The position numbers and the translations under genes were made by a program. This document shows, in pieces, positions 27,102 to 38,000 of a stretch of 64,000 nucleotides of DNA. Every line of letters starts with the position of its first letter. Positions within the stretch are counted from its first letter, which is position 1. The notes beneath the pieces are model-generated. The model made no database searches. It worked only from the letters and a program-made list of their open reading frames with translations, and had not been told where the DNA came from. This stretch comes from Pacificitalea manganoxidans (lineage in GTDB: Bacteria; Pseudomonadota; Alphaproteobacteria; Rhodobacterales; Rhodobacteraceae): assembly GCF_002504165.1 (NCBI RefSeq), contig NZ_CP021404.1, forward strand, positions 1,178,001 to 1,242,000, written 5' to 3'.

Positions 27102-27827
27102 CTAGCGGCGCGGCACGGTGGGCACTGTCGTGCGCCGGTATTGCGCGGCGGCATGGGGCGGATGGCCATGGGTGCGCTGCCAGTAGCGCGGCCCGCCCCG
27201 GCGTAGCCACACCGGCACGCACAGCACCAGTCCCGCGATGAACCCGCCCACATGCGCCCAATAGGCGACGCCGCTGCCCAGCAAGGCCGCGCCGCTGAAA
27301 AGTTGCAGCCCGAACCACGCGCCCAGCACGACCCATGCGGGCAGGGGCCAGATCTTGAAGAAGATCACGAAGATGAACAGCACATCGACCTTGGCGCGCG
27401 GAAACAGCAGCAGATAGCCGCCCATCACCCCGGCGATGGCCCCTGACGCACCGACCAGTGGCACCGGGCTGTCTGGCGCGCTCAGCACATGTGCGAGCGA
27501 GGCCAGCACCCCGGAGGCAAGGTAGAAGCCCAGATACCGCAGCGGCCCCAGTTCATCCTCCAGATTGTCGCCGAAGATCCACAGAAACAGCATGTTGCCG
27601 GCCAGATGCATCAGGCCGCCATGCAGGAACATCGAAGTGACAAACCCAAGCGGGGCCTGATCGGCAATCGCGGGGATCAGCGCCCAGCGGGCATAGATCA
27701 CCGACATGACCCGCGGCTGATCCATCAGACCCCAATAGGACAGGAACACCGCCACGTTGATCGCGATCAGCGTGTAGGTCACCCACGGGGTGCGGCTGGA
27801 CGGGTTGTGGTCACGGATCGGAAACAT
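27102..27827 (-). CDS. Rhomboid family intramembrane serine protease
   Basis: A 241-aa polytopic protein. The catalytic Ser is in PLVGASGAIAGVMGGYLL and the catalytic His in VAYWAHVGGFIAGL. FLHGGLMHLAGNMLFLWIFG supplies the typical HxxxN element. Six hydrophobic helices are visible, and the C-terminal 40 residues are Arg/His/Pro-rich and probably cytoplasmic. The substrate is not known. It ends 34 bases from the suhB-like gene on the opposite strand. Confidence 0.9.
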   Translation of the reverse strand: MFPIRDHNPSSRTPWVTYTLIAINVAVFLSYWGLMDQPRVMSVIYARWALIPAIADQAPLGFVTSMFLHGGLMHLAGNMLFLWIFGDNLEDELGPLRYLGFYLASGVLASLAHVLSAPDSPVPLVGASGAIAGVMGGYLLLFPRAKVDVLFIFVIFFKIWPLPAWVVLGAWFGLQLFSGAALLGSGVAYWAHVGGFIAGLVLCVPVWLRRGGPRYWQRTHGHPPHAAAQYRRTTVPTVPRR

Positions 27828-27920
27828 GCGCGAACCCTGCGGTGCGGCGGCGGGGCGGTCAAGCGGTGGCAGGGCCGCTTGTCAGCCGCGATCTGATCGC
27901 CTAGTCAAGCAATGTCTGTC

Positions 27921-28006
27921 GCGGGCGTGGCGGAATGGTAGACGCATGGCACTTAAAATGCCCTGGGCGTATGCCCGTGCCGGTTCGAGTCCGGCCGCCC
28001 GCACCA
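27921..28006 (+). tRNA. tRNA-Leu (anticodon TAA)
   Basis: An 86-base tRNA with a long variable arm, starting GCGGGCGTGGCGGAATGGTA and ending with an encoded CCA. The acceptor stem pairs GCGGGCG with CGCCCGC, and the T arm is CCGGTTCGAGTCCGG. The anticodon loop CTTAAAA (27952-27958) has TAA at 27954-27956. Confidence 0.95.
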
Positions 28007-28384
28007 GACCCATTTCCCCCGAATGTTACCGTTCACGAGGCCACTCGCGCCGAATAATCGCGGCTTTCAAAGATTCCTTTGACCGGAAGGCTGGACGCAT
28101 CCGGATTCCCGTCTAGGTAATGTTACTCCTCAGCTAGACGCGGGACATCTGAATGCCGATCACTCGCTCCGTTTGAGATTAGGCATGTTCCGCGTCGTTC
28201 TGGCCGGCCTTCGGGCCGGCCTTTTTTCTGCGCGCGCCGCTGATCTATCACAACCCTTGCGTGTTGGTTCGCCATAACGCGAAGCCTGCTTTCGCCACGT
28301 CTAGTTTGATTCCTGACAAAAACAGTTTGTCTTTCGTTTTGCGGCGTGGAAGAACCGCCGCGGACAGTGAACAGGAGACGGAAC
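28007..28384. other. Gap after tRNA-Leu: orphan terminator and dyad before the siderophore receptor
   Basis: This 378-base gap holds no convincing ORF. An intrinsic terminator lies at 28202-28227 with no recognised gene upstream except the tRNA 195 bases away. Before it, ATGCC and GGCAT arms (about 28152-28186) could form another stem, so a small RNA ending at this terminator is possible. Nearer the receptor gene is the dyad GACAAA (28315-28320) / TTTGTC (28326-28331), a candidate iron-regulator site, although it does not match a classical Fur box. Confidence 0.45.
28202..28227 (+). terminator. Orphan intrinsic terminator
   Basis: A GGCCGGCC - TTC - GGGCCGGCC hairpin is followed by TTTTTT. 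It is well formed on the plus strand and ends whatever transcript runs rightward out of the tRNA-Leu region. Confidence 0.82.
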
Positions 28385-30475
28385 ATGCAGGTATCGCGGC
28401 TTGCGCTGGCAATTGCGCTTGGGGCTACCACAACGGCGCAGGCACAGCAGACCGGCGCGCAACAGGCGGAGGCGCTCGACCTTGGCACTCTGGTGCTGGA
28501 GGCCGAAAGCGACGCGACGCTGGTGCAGAACGGCTATGTTGCCGAAGCGGGACGGCAGGCCACCAAGGTCGACACCCCCATCGCCGACATTCCCCAGTCG
28601 ATCAGCACCGTGGCGCAGGATCAGGTCGAAGATCAGCAGCCGCGCACCCTGCTTGAAACGCTCAGCTATGCCTCGGGTGCGAGTGTGACGAACTTCGCTT
28701 TCGACACGCGCTATGATGCGATCTATCTGCGCGGCTTTCCGGCCTATTACACCGGCCTTTTCCGCGACGGGCTGCGGCAGGTGAACGGACCCTCCGCATG
28801 GTATCGCAACGAGCCTTACACCTACGAGGCCGTCTCAGTGCTGAAAGGGCCTGCCTCTTCGCTCTACGGGGTCAGCGGTCCGGGCGGGCTGGTCAATATC
28901 GTGTCGAAGCGGCCCAAAGAGGTCGCGTTCAACGAGTTGAAGTTCACCACGGGCACCGACAGCCGCGCCGAAGCTGCATTTGATTTCACCGGGCCGCTGG
29001 GTGAGAACGGTCGTCTGCAATACCGCCTGACAGGTCTGGTGCGGGAAGCCGACACGCCGCTGGAGGGCTATTCCGACGACAAGATCGCGATTGCCCCGGC
29101 CCTGAGCTACCAGCTGACCGACCGCACCCGGATCACGTTCCTTGGCGAATATTCCGACGCCACCGTGGGCGGCACCGCATCCTACTACAATCCCAGCTAC
29201 GGGGTCGCGTCCGAGCTTTATAACGGTGATCCCGATTACAACGATTTCGACCAGCAGCAATTCCGGCTGGGCTATGAGATCGAACATGAGCTGACCGACA
29301 GCATCACCCTGCGCCAGAACCTGCGCTATTCCGAGGTCGATTCGGATCTGGAATATGCGGGCTATTACGCCATCCCCAACAGCACCACGCTGGGCCGCTA
29401 TTGGGGTCACTATCTGGAAGATATGGAAGTGCTGACCGTCGACAGCATGGCGGAAGCGCGGTTTGGCACCGGCGTGGTGGACCACACCGTCGCCGTGGGG
29501 CTCGATTACACCCATTCCGATTACGACGCCTATTCGGTTGCGGGCTATGTCTCGGCCGAGGACACGGACGCGCTGGATGTGCCTTATTACAACGGGCAGC
29601 AGATGTCGCAGTTGGGCGTCTACGTCCACGATCAGATGCAGGCCGGACGCTGGACGGTGTTTGCCAGCGGGCGTTACGACTGGGTCGATATCACGTCCCG
29701 CGCGAAGGATCGCAGCGAGACCGACACCTCGGACGAAGCGTTTTCGGGGCGGATCGGTGCCTCGTGGCGGGTGAACAATGGGCTTAACATCTTTGCCAAT
29801 CTGTCGAGCTCGTTTTCGCCCAATGTCGGGGTCGTCTATGACGATGTGACGTCTGATGACAGCTCCCCCGCGAAACCGACCCGCGCGCTGCAAAAAGAGA
29901 TCGGGCTGAAATACCAGCTGCCCGGCAGTGAAAGCCTGATCACCGCTTCGCTGTTCGACATCCAGCAAGAAGACGGCGTGGTCTTTGACACCTCCACCGG
30001 ACTGAACAAGCAGCGGCAGCTTGATTTGCGGTCCCGCGGGTTCGAGATCGAAGGGCAGGCCAACCTCAATGACGCATGGCGGGTCGTGGGCGCGTATACC
30101 TATCTCGACATGGAAATCGAGGAGGGCGCGACCGGGACCGAGGGCAACACGCTGTCGGCAACGCCGGAGCACACGGCGTCTTTGTGGGGGTTCTATGAGC
30201 CGCAGGACGGCGTGTTCGAAGGCTTCGGCTTCGGCGCGGGGCTGCGCTATGTCGGCGAAAGCTGGGGCGACGACGAAAACACCTTCAAGAACGACGCCTA
30301 TCTCTTTGCCGATCTGGCGATGTCCTATGACTTTGCCCGCAACGGCTATGACGGGCTGCAATTGCAGGTCAACGTGAAGAACGCCTTCGACGAGACCGGC
30401 CAGACCTGTAGCGCGGGCTACTGCTATCGCTACGAAGGCCGCACCGCGACCGCCAGCCTGCGCTACCGGTTCTGA
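28385..30475 (+). CDS. TonB-dependent siderophore receptor
   Basis: A 696-aa outer-membrane beta-barrel importer. The signal peptide [21 protein letters not shown] is followed by a plug domain ([58 protein letters not shown]) and a barrel ending in the terminal phenylalanine SLRYRF. The plug resembles FhuA-type hydroxamate siderophore receptors. The ATG at 28385 follows CAGGAGACGGAAC. Its stop overlaps the next gene start (TGATG), so receptor, permease and reductase form one operon. The exact siderophore is unknown. Confidence 0.92.
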   Translation: MQVSRLALAIALGATTTAQAQQTGAQQAEALDLGTLVLEAESDATLVQNGYVAEAGRQATKVDTPIADIPQSISTVAQDQVEDQQPRTLLETLSYASGASVTNFAFDTRYDAIYLRGFPAYYTGLFRDGLRQVNGPSAWYRNEPYTYEAVSVLKGPASSLYGVSGPGGLVNIVSKRPKEVAFNELKFTTGTDSRAEAAFDFTGPLGENGRLQYRLTGLVREADTPLEGYSDDKIAIAPALSYQLTDRTRITFLGEYSDATVGGTASYYNPSYGVASELYNGDPDYNDFDQQQFRLGYEIEHELTDSITLRQNLRYSEVDSDLEYAGYYAIPNSTTLGRYWGHYLEDMEVLTVDSMAEARFGTGVVDHTVAVGLDYTHSDYDAYSVAGYVSAEDTDALDVPYYNGQQMSQLGVYVHDQMQAGRWTVFASGRYDWVDITSRAKDRSETDTSDEAFSGRIGASWRVNNGLNIFANLSSSFSPNVGVVYDDVTSDDSSPAKPTRALQKEIGLKYQLPGSESLITASLFDIQQEDGVVFDTSTGLNKQRQLDLRSRGFEIEGQANLNDAWRVVGAYTYLDMEIEEGATGTEGNTLSATPEHTASLWGFYEPQDGVFEGFGFGAGLRYVGESWGDDENTFKNDAYLFADLAMSYDFARNGYDGLQLQVNVKNAFDETGQTCSAGYCYRYEGRTATASLRYRF

Positions 30476-31695
30476 TGACGGGCAAGCGGCGGAAAACAGC
30501 GGGTGTCGTCGGCGCGATCGGCGGCATCTATGTGGCGCAAAGCGTCCTCGGCGGGCTGACATGGACCGGCCTGCCGGGGGTGCTGCGGGCACGGGATCTG
30601 CCGCTTGACCAGATCGGGTTGATTTCGCTGCTGGTGCTGCCTTGGGCGCTCAAATTCCTCTGGGCGCCGCGGGTGGAGCGGTTCCGCCTGCCGCCTGCCG
30701 GGCGCGACCGCTCCGCCGCCATCGTGGCGCTGGGCGTTGCGGTGGTGGTTACGGTGCTGCTGCTGGTCGGGGGCATTGGTCCGGTGCCGATGCTGCCTGT
30801 GCTGGCGGCGTTGATGGTGGCGGCCTTTGCCACCGCCACCGTCGATATCGCCTGTGATGGCTATGCCGTGGCCGCGCTGCGCCACACCAATTACGGCTGG
30901 GGCAATGCCGCGCAGGTCGGCGGCGCGTATCTGGGCTCGGCCGTCGGCGGCGGGCTGTTTTTGTTGCTGGTGGATCGCACCGGCTGGACCACGGGTGCGT
31001 GGACGATGGCCGGGGTGATTGCCCTGCTCTGCCTGCCGTTTCTGCGCCACGCCCGCGCGGCGGCGGTGCCGGAGCATCGCGCCCACGAGCCGAGCCTGCG
31101 CGCTGCGTTGCGCCGCCGCGATGTGCGCCGGGGGCTGGGCATTGCCGCGCTCTATGTCGTGGCTCAGAAAACCGCGATGGGCATGTTTGGCCCGTTTTTC
31201 ATCGATGCCGGCTATGATCTGGGCCAGTTGGGTCTGATCAGCGGCATCGGCGGGCTGACGCTTGGGCTGGGCGGGGCGCTGTCCGGGGGCGCGATGGTGC
31301 GCCGCTTTGGCAGCCGCCGGGTTCTGATCGGCGCGGTCATCGCGCAATCGGCGATCCTTGCGCTTGTCGCGCTGTCTGCCGGTGTCGGGCTGTTGCCCGT
31401 CGCGGGGGTCGCGCCCATCGCGATGGTGTCGAGCGCGGCGGTCATGTCGTTCGGCTTCGTCGCGCTCTACGGCCAGTTCATGGTCTGGTCAGATCCGCGC
31501 CAAGGCGGGGTCGACTTCACCCTTTTTCAATGCATGGACGCAGGCATCAGCATGGTTGCCGGCCTTGGGGCCGGGATCGTGGCGGAGCATTTCGGCTATG
31601 CGATCTTCTTTGCCATCAGCTGCGCGCTTTCGCTAGCAGCGATCCCTGCGATCGCCGGAGCCACGCGCCGCCCAAGTCCGGAGCTTGCCGCATGA
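30475..31695 (+). CDS. MFS siderophore permease, RhtX/FptX-like
   Basis: A 406-aa protein with about 12 membrane helices, starting [20 protein letters not shown] and including [17 protein letters not shown], a motif seen in the AmpG/RhtX/FptX group. Those proteins carry ferric siderophores across the inner membrane in one polypeptide, replacing an ABC transporter. It begins inside the receptor stop codon and ends inside the reductase start (ATGA), so all three are tightly coupled. Confidence 0.85.
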   Translation: MTGKRRKTAGVVGAIGGIYVAQSVLGGLTWTGLPGVLRARDLPLDQIGLISLLVLPWALKFLWAPRVERFRLPPAGRDRSAAIVALGVAVVVTVLLLVGGIGPVPMLPVLAALMVAAFATATVDIACDGYAVAALRHTNYGWGNAAQVGGAYLGSAVGGGLFLLLVDRTGWTTGAWTMAGVIALLCLPFLRHARAAAVPEHRAHEPSLRAALRRRDVRRGLGIAALYVVAQKTAMGMFGPFFIDAGYDLGQLGLISGIGGLTLGLGGALSGGAMVRRFGSRRVLIGAVIAQSAILALVALSAGVGLLPVAGVAPIAMVSSAAVMSFGFVALYGQFMVWSDPRQGGVDFTLFQCMDAGISMVAGLGAGIVAEHFGYAIFFAISCALSLAAIPAIAGATRRPSPELAA

Positions 31696-32771
31696 GCATC
31701 CCCCAGCACCGCCCCGACGACGCCCTGCGCGAGGCGCGCGCGCCGCTGCCGCAAGTGCCGTTCGACGCGCTGCGCGGGATGGTGCGCCTGTGGGCGGCGG
31801 AGCATGACCTGACGGTCGAGCAGGACGCGGCGGCTGGCATCGCGCTGCGCACCGCGTATGGTCAGATCGCCTTTGCCCCGGACGGACGCGGCGCGGTGGC
31901 GCATGTGGCGACCCCGCGGCTCGATTTTTTGCAGGCTCTGCGGGACAGCGTGGTGGGCCATCTGAGCCATGCATGGCCCGAGGCCGCGCGGGGGTTGCGC
32001 TGGTCGGATGCCGACCCCGGCGCGGATGGGGCAGGGGCCGCTGATCCCGATGCGCTGCCCGATAATGTGCGGCTGATGACGCTGGCAGGGGTCGAGGTTC
32101 TGGACTGCGGGTTCCTGCGGGTGACGCTGGCCGGGGATGTGACCCGGTTTTCCGACGATGCCATTCATTTCCGGTTGGGCATTCCGCCTGTAGGTCGCGC
32201 GCCGTGCTGGCCGCGGATCGGGGCGAATGGCGCAACGGTCTGGCCCACGGGCGCGGACACGTTGCACTTGCCGGTCTATACCGCGCGCTACATCGACCGG
32301 GCCGCCGGGCGGCTGGTGTTTGACCTATTCGCGCATGAGGGCGGACGGGCGCTGGCATGGGCGCGGAGCATGGCACGGGGCGTCGAGGTCGCGGTCATCG
32401 GGCCGGGCGGCGGCACGGCGCAGATCACGGGCGAAATTCGCGGCTTTGCGGATGAGACGGCGTTTCCCGCCATCGCGCGGGTGATCGAACGCAACCCCGA
32501 CCTGACGGGGGAGATCTGCCTGTTCGGGTCTGGGGCCGCACGCCGATACCCGATGCCACCAGCGCCGGGAGTAACGATGCGCTGGTATGACCCGGAGGAG
32601 ATGGGCACCCGCGCCGCCGCAGCGCTCGCCGCAGCACCGGACGCGTGGTTCTGGCTGGCGGGGGAGCGGACCTGTAGCCAAGATTTCCGCCGTGCGTATA
32701 AGGCCACTGAGCCGCCGCAGGGGCGGTCCTATATTGCCGCCTACTGGCAACGCGCTGCCGCGCCTGTCTGA
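31692..32771 (+). CDS. Siderophore-interacting protein (ferric-siderophore reductase) with N-terminal DUF2218-like domain
   Basis: A 359-aa protein. Residues about 20-95 look like a DUF2218 domain ([19 protein letters not shown]). The rest is a SIP/ViuB flavoreductase: FAD-binding region with [27 protein letters not shown] and FDLFAHEGG...VAVIGPGG, then a C-terminal NAD(P)H domain with WFWLAGERT. It should reduce Fe(III)-siderophore in the cytoplasm to release iron. Its ATG overlaps the permease stop by 4 bases. Confidence 0.87.
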   Translation: MSIPQHRPDDALREARAPLPQVPFDALRGMVRLWAAEHDLTVEQDAAAGIALRTAYGQIAFAPDGRGAVAHVATPRLDFLQALRDSVVGHLSHAWPEAARGLRWSDADPGADGAGAADPDALPDNVRLMTLAGVEVLDCGFLRVTLAGDVTRFSDDAIHFRLGIPPVGRAPCWPRIGANGATVWPTGADTLHLPVYTARYIDRAAGRLVFDLFAHEGGRALAWARSMARGVEVAVIGPGGGTAQITGEIRGFADETAFPAIARVIERNPDLTGEICLFGSGAARRYPMPPAPGVTMRWYDPEEMGTRAAAALAAAPDAWFWLAGERTCSQDFRRAYKATEPPQGRSYIAAYWQRAAAPV

Positions 32772-32843
32772 GCGCTTTCACGCGGGGCATGACGGCACGT
32801 CGTGCCACCCGTTGCTTGATCGTGGCAGTCATGCGCCCTACCT

Positions 32844-32856
32844 ACCGACCGTCGGT
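32844..32856. promoter_or_regulatory. Palindromic operator upstream of tetR
   Basis: ACCGAC-C-GTCGGT is a perfect 13-base palindrome 20 bases before the TetR gene. ACCGACC/GGTCGGT-type palindromes are typical TetR/AcrR operators, so autoregulation and control of the downstream efflux genes is likely. Confidence 0.7.
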
Positions 32857-32876
32857 CTGTTAGGGGCGCTGCGCAT

Positions 32877-33608
32877 ATGGACGATCTTCATCACGACCCT
32901 GCCACCGCGCCACCTCGGCGCCGGATGACGCAGGACGCGCGCCGGGCGCATATTCTCGACGCAGCTCAGACGCTGTTCTTTGCGCGGGGCTGGGACGGGG
33001 TGACCGTCGCCGATGTGCTGGCCGAGGCGGGCATATCGAAGGGCGGGTTTTACCACCATTTCGCCGCCAAGGAGGATCTGCTGGACGGGGTCGTGGACCG
33101 GTTCACCCGGCAGGCCGTGACCGCGTCCGAGGCCGCCGGTGCCAGTGCCGAAGGCGATGCGCTGACCCGGTTCAATGCGTTTCTGCGCGCGTCCAATCGC
33201 TGGAAAGCGGAGCGCGGGGCGCAACTACGCTTTTTCCTCGACGCGATGCTGAAGCCGGGCAACGACCTGCTGCTGCTGCGGATTTCGAACGCGGCGGCGG
33301 CGGTGGCGCGTCCGGTTCTGGAACAGATGATCGAGGCGGGCGTTGCCGAAGGCAGCTTTGCCGTGCCCGACAGCGCGCTGGCGGCGGAAGTGATCCTTGG
33401 GCTGGCTCCGGGACGTATGCCGGTGGCAGAGGCCGCGATGCGACTGGCACAGGATGGCGCGCTGGAGGAGGCAACGCAGATGCTGACCGACCGGATGATC
33501 GCGGAAGCCGCGACAATCGACCGGCTGCTGGGCCTGCCACCGGGGAGCATCACCTTGGCCGATCCGGTGGAATATCGCCGCATGCTGCACGCGATCAGCG
33601 ACCGTTAG
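32877..33608 (+). CDS. TetR/AcrR family regulator
   Basis: A 243-aa repressor. The HTH covers residues 18-70 ([46 protein letters not shown]). The C-terminal ligand domain is helical and unrecognisable in detail. It sits directly before an RND efflux pair on the same strand (87-base gap) and carries a palindromic operator in front, so it most likely represses the pump. Confidence 0.88.
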
Positions 33609-33695
33609 CAGTGCGGCTTTGACACGAATTCACGCGGGGCGGCCCGTCTTGCCCGCGCCCGCAGACCTAGTTTCTTGCACAGAGGTGCCACGCCC

Positions 33696-35024
33696 ATGAC
33701 CACGTCTTCGCAGGCCGACACCACGACCCGGACGCCCGATGCTCTGACCTTCACGGATGAGCCGGGGTCGGCCCGTTCGAAATGGGTGGCCGGGCTGCTG
33801 GGGCTGGGGCTCGCTGGGTGGATGGGCAGCGGCTATCTGCTGCCCGCGCCGCCGAAAGACACCGCAGAGCCGGTGCGCCCGGTGGAGGCCGTGGCCGTGG
33901 CGGTGCGCGACAGCGTGGCACAGGACGTGACGCAGGTCTTTACCGCCGAAGGGCAGGCCCAGCCCGACCGCCGTGCGACCCTGCGGGCCGAAACATCGGG
34001 CGAGGTCGCGGTGCTGGAGGCGCGCAAGGGCGATTATCTGGATCAGGGCGACGTGATCGCGCGTCTGTCCACACGCGAACAGGATGCCCGCGTCGCACAG
34101 GCCCGCGAGGAGGTCGCGCGCGCCCAACGAGAATTCGACAATGCCGAGACGCTGCTGGCGCGTGGGGTGGCCACCGCCGACCGGGTGACGGATGCGCGGG
34201 CCGCGCTCGCTTCGGCGCAGGCGCAACTGACACAGGCGGAGGAGGCGCTCGACGCCGCCGTGATCCGCGCGCCGTTTGCCGGGCGTCTCGATGCGCTCGA
34301 CCTTGACGAGGGCAGCTATGTATCCGCCGGGGGCGAGGTTGGCACCATGCTCGATACCGATCCGCTGAGCATCGTGATCCAGATCCCGCAGCAATCCCTG
34401 TCGCGCATCGCCGAAGGGCAGGAGGCCACGGTCCGGTTCATCACCGGAGCGGAGCGCAAGGGCCAAGTAGATTATGTGAGCAAGGACGCGGATTCCGAAA
34501 CCCGCACCTTCCGCGCTGAAATCACCGTGCCGAACCCAGAGGGCGACATCGCCTCCGGCCTTTCGGTGCAGGTGGAAATTCCGACAGGGCAGATGTCGGC
34601 GCATTTCATCTCGCCCGCGATCCTGTCGCTGGGCAGCGACGGGCGGCTGGGGGTCAAGACCGTGGACGCCGATGACACGGTCGTTTTCAGCCCCGTGGTG
34701 CTGGAACGGGCGCAGACGGACGGGATCTGGGTCAGCGGCCTGCCGGCGCAGGCGCGGATCATCACGATCGGGCAGGGCTTTGTCAGTGACGGGGAAACCG
34801 TCGCGCCGACGCTGGAGGAGGCAGAGGTCGCCGCCGCCGATGTGGACGCGCCCGACATGCCGATTCCGGACGACATTGTGCCCGAGGCTGATGCGGATGC
34901 CGCAAACGGGTCCGAGCCAGACGCCACAGCCGATGCGAACGCGGTCCCCGCCGGGGGGGATGACAGCCCCGCTGCGCAGGATAGCGCCGACACGGGTGCG
35001 GATGGCCAAGGTGCGACCCAATGA
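33696..35024 (+). CDS. RND efflux periplasmic adaptor subunit
   Basis: A 442-aa membrane-fusion protein. One membrane helix (about residues 29-50), a lipoyl-like half motif (QPDRRATLRAETSGEVAVLE), a coiled-coil hairpin (about 118-185, REQDARVAQAREEVARAQ), then IRAPFAGRLDALDLDEGSYV and a beta-barrel. The last 60 residues are an acidic Ala/Asp-rich tail not needed by the fold. The ATG at 33696 is used. It overlaps the permease gene by ATGA, so subunits are made in register. No outer-membrane channel gene is nearby. Confidence 0.9.
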   Translation: MTTSSQADTTTRTPDALTFTDEPGSARSKWVAGLLGLGLAGWMGSGYLLPAPPKDTAEPVRPVEAVAVAVRDSVAQDVTQVFTAEGQAQPDRRATLRAETSGEVAVLEARKGDYLDQGDVIARLSTREQDARVAQAREEVARAQREFDNAETLLARGVATADRVTDARAALASAQAQLTQAEEALDAAVIRAPFAGRLDALDLDEGSYVSAGGEVGTMLDTDPLSIVIQIPQQSLSRIAEGQEATVRFITGAERKGQVDYVSKDADSETRTFRAEITVPNPEGDIASGLSVQVEIPTGQMSAHFISPAILSLGSDGRLGVKTVDADDTVVFSPVVLERAQTDGIWVSGLPAQARIITIGQGFVSDGETVAPTLEEAEVAAADVDAPDMPIPDDIVPEADADAANGSEPDATADANAVPAGGDDSPAAQDSADTGADGQGATQ

Positions 35025-38000
35025 ACGGGCTTATCGACGCGGCATTTGGCCGGGCGCGGGTGGTTGCGATCCTGCTGGGGCTGATCCTGACGGTGGGCGC
35101 GCTGGCCTATATCTCGATCCCGAAGGAAAGCTCCCCCGAAATTCCGATCCCTACCGTCTATGTCTCCACCGGGTTGGAGGGCATTACGCCGGAAGATGCG
35201 GAGCGCCTGCTGGTGGAGCCGCTGGAGACCGAACTGGGCGCGCTTACCGGGCTTAAAAGCATGACCGCGACCGCCTCCGAAGGCCATGCCAGCGTGCAGC
35301 TGGAATTCGAGCCGGGATTCGATGCGGATGCGGCGCTGGACAAGGTGCGCGAGGGCGTGGACCGCGCAGCTAATGAGTTGCCCGACGATGCCACGGACCC
35401 GGTGGTGACCGAAATCAACACCGCGCTGTTCCCGATTCTGACCACGATCCTGTCGGGTCCGGTGCCGGAGCGCACGTTGAACGGGTTGGCCGACGATCTG
35501 AAAGACCGGCTGGAGGGCGTGTCCGGTGTGCTGGAGGTCGATATCGGCGGTGAGCGGTTCGAGTTGCTGGAGGTTCTCATCGATCCGACAGTGTTCGAAA
35601 CTTACAACATTTCGTTTGATGAACTGATCAGCCAGATCAACCGCAACAATCGCCTGATCGCCGCCGGGGCCATCGAGAACGGCGCCGGGCGCATCGTGCT
35701 GAAAGTGCCGGGCCTGATCGAAGATCTGGACGACGTGATGGAACTACCGGTGAAGGTGCGCGGCGATACTGTCGTGACATTTGCCGATGTGGCCACGGTG
35801 CGCCGCACTTTGGAAGACCCCTCGGGCTTTGCCCGCATCAACGGCCAGCCTGCGTTGGCGCTGGAGATAAAAAAACGCGTCGGGGCCAATATCATCGAAA
35901 CCGTCGCCGCCGTCCGCGCGGAGATCGAGCGCGCGCAGGCCGACTGGCCGGAAACCGTGCGCATCAACTACATGCAGGACGAAAGCGAGCAGGTGGAAAC
36001 CATGCTCTCGGATCTGGAATCGAACGTCATCGCCGCTGTGTTGCTGGTCATGATCGTAATCGTCTGGGCGCTGGGCCTGCGGTCTTCGATTCTGGTGGGG
36101 CTTGCCATTCCGGGCGCGTTCCTTGCCGGGGTCGCGGCGCTGTATTTCATGGGTTACACGATGAATATCGTGGTGCTGTTCAGCCTGATCCTGGTGGTTG
36201 GGATGCTGGTCGACGGCGCCATCGTGACGGTGGAATTGGCTGACCGGTTTCTGCACGAGGGCAGGACCGCGAAAGACGCCTATGCATTGGCCGCCAAGCG
36301 CATGGCGTGGCCTATCATCGCCTCGACCGCCACGACGCTCAGCGTGTTCTTTCCGCTGCTGTTCTGGACCGGGACGGTGGGAGAATTTATGAAATTCCTG
36401 CCGATCACCGTGATCCTGACGCTGTCGGCCTCGCTGTTCATGGCGCTGATCTTCATCCCCGTGATGGGGGGGCTGATCGGCAAACGGCAGCCGCAAAGCG
36501 CCGCGCAGCAACGCCAGATCGCCGCTGCTGAATACGGCGATCCGCGCCAGATGCGGGGCGGGGCCGGGGCCTATGTGCGGGTGCTCGAATGGGCGATTCT
36601 GCGGCCCGGACGCACGTTGATCTTTGCTCTGCTGTCCTTGGTCGCGGCGTTTCTTGCCTATGGCCAGTTCGGCACCGGCATCGCGTTTTTCCCGTCGATC
36701 GAGCCCGATTTCGCACAGGTGGAGGTGCGCGCCCGCGACAACTTCTCAATTTATGAGCAAGATACGCTTGTGCGTCGGGTGGAGGACCGGCTGCTGCAAT
36801 ATGACGAGGTGTCGAGCGTCTATGCCCGCACCGGCACCAGCCGACAGGCGGATGAGGAGGTGATCGGCACCATTCAGTTGGAGCTGACCGAATGGGACAC
36901 CCGCCGCCCCGCCGCCGAGATCGCAGCCCAGATCCGGGAGGATATGGCTGTGATCCCCGGCATTGATGTGCAGGTGCAGGTGCAATCGAACGGGCCGTCG
37001 GCGGGCAAACCGATCAGTCTGGAGGTCGTGTCCCGCGACCGCGCGGCGCAGGCCGCGGCGGTGGAGGCGATCCGCGCGCGGATGGATGCGATGGGCGGGT
37101 TCACGGATGTGACCGATACCCGTCCGCTGCCGGGGGTGGAATGGGCGGTGCGGCTGGACCGGTCGGAAGCGGCGCGGTTCGGTGCGGATGTGACGCTGCT
37201 GGGGCAGGCCGTGCAGTTGCTGACCCAAGGCATCACGGTCGCCGATTACCGCCCTGACGATGCCGAAGGCCCCGTCGATATCCGGGTGCGCTTCCCCGCC
37301 GGGGACCGCACGCTGGCGGAATTGGAAAGCCTGCGTGTGCCGACCACCGCCGGTCTGGTGCCGGTCACCAACTTCGTCAGTTTCGAGCCTGCGCCGCGCA
37401 GCGGCACCATCAAGCGGGTCGATCAGGACCGGGTGACGACCATCGCCGCCAATGTCGCGCCGGGGTTGCTGGTCAACGATCAGATCGTCGCGCTGCGCGG
37501 CGCGCTGGAAAATCTGGACCTGCCCGACAGTGTGACGTGGTCTTTCGCGGGCGAGGCCGAGGATCAGACCGATGCGATGGTGTTTCTGGCGGGGGCCTTT
37601 GCCGCGGCCATCGGGATGATGATCGTGATCCTCGTGGTGCAGTTCAACAGCTTCTTTCAGGCCTTCGTGGTGATGAGTGCGATCATCTTCTCCATTGCCG
37701 GGGTGCTGCTGGGGCTGATGGTGACGGGGCGGCCCTTTGGTGTTGTGATGGGCGGCATCGGCGTGATCGCGCTGGCGGGCATCGTGGTGAACAACAACAT
37801 CGTGCTGATCGACACGTTTAATGATCTGAAGAAGACCGGCATGCCGCCGTTGGAGGCCGCGCTGCGCACCGGCGCCCAACGTCTGCGGCCTGTGATCCTG
37901 ACATCGGTCACCACTGCGCTGGGGCTGTTGCCGATGGTGATCGGGATCAATATCGACTTCTTCCGCCGGGAAATCGTCTATGGCGCGCCGTCGACGCAAT

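Noticed and set aside
26261-27253. Minus-strand frame opposite the suhB-like gene
   Set aside because: It is a mirror of the phosphatase and overlaps the 3' part of the rhomboid gene; its composition is non-protein-like.
28315-28331. Fur box before the siderophore receptor
   Set aside because: The dyad GACAAA/TTTGTC does not match the GATAATGATAATCATTATC-type pattern; kept only as a generic dyad.
28835-30592. A 585-codon open frame on the minus strand opposite the TonB receptor
   Set aside because: It mirrors the receptor gene codon by codon and has no recognisable domain; high GC keeps the frame open.
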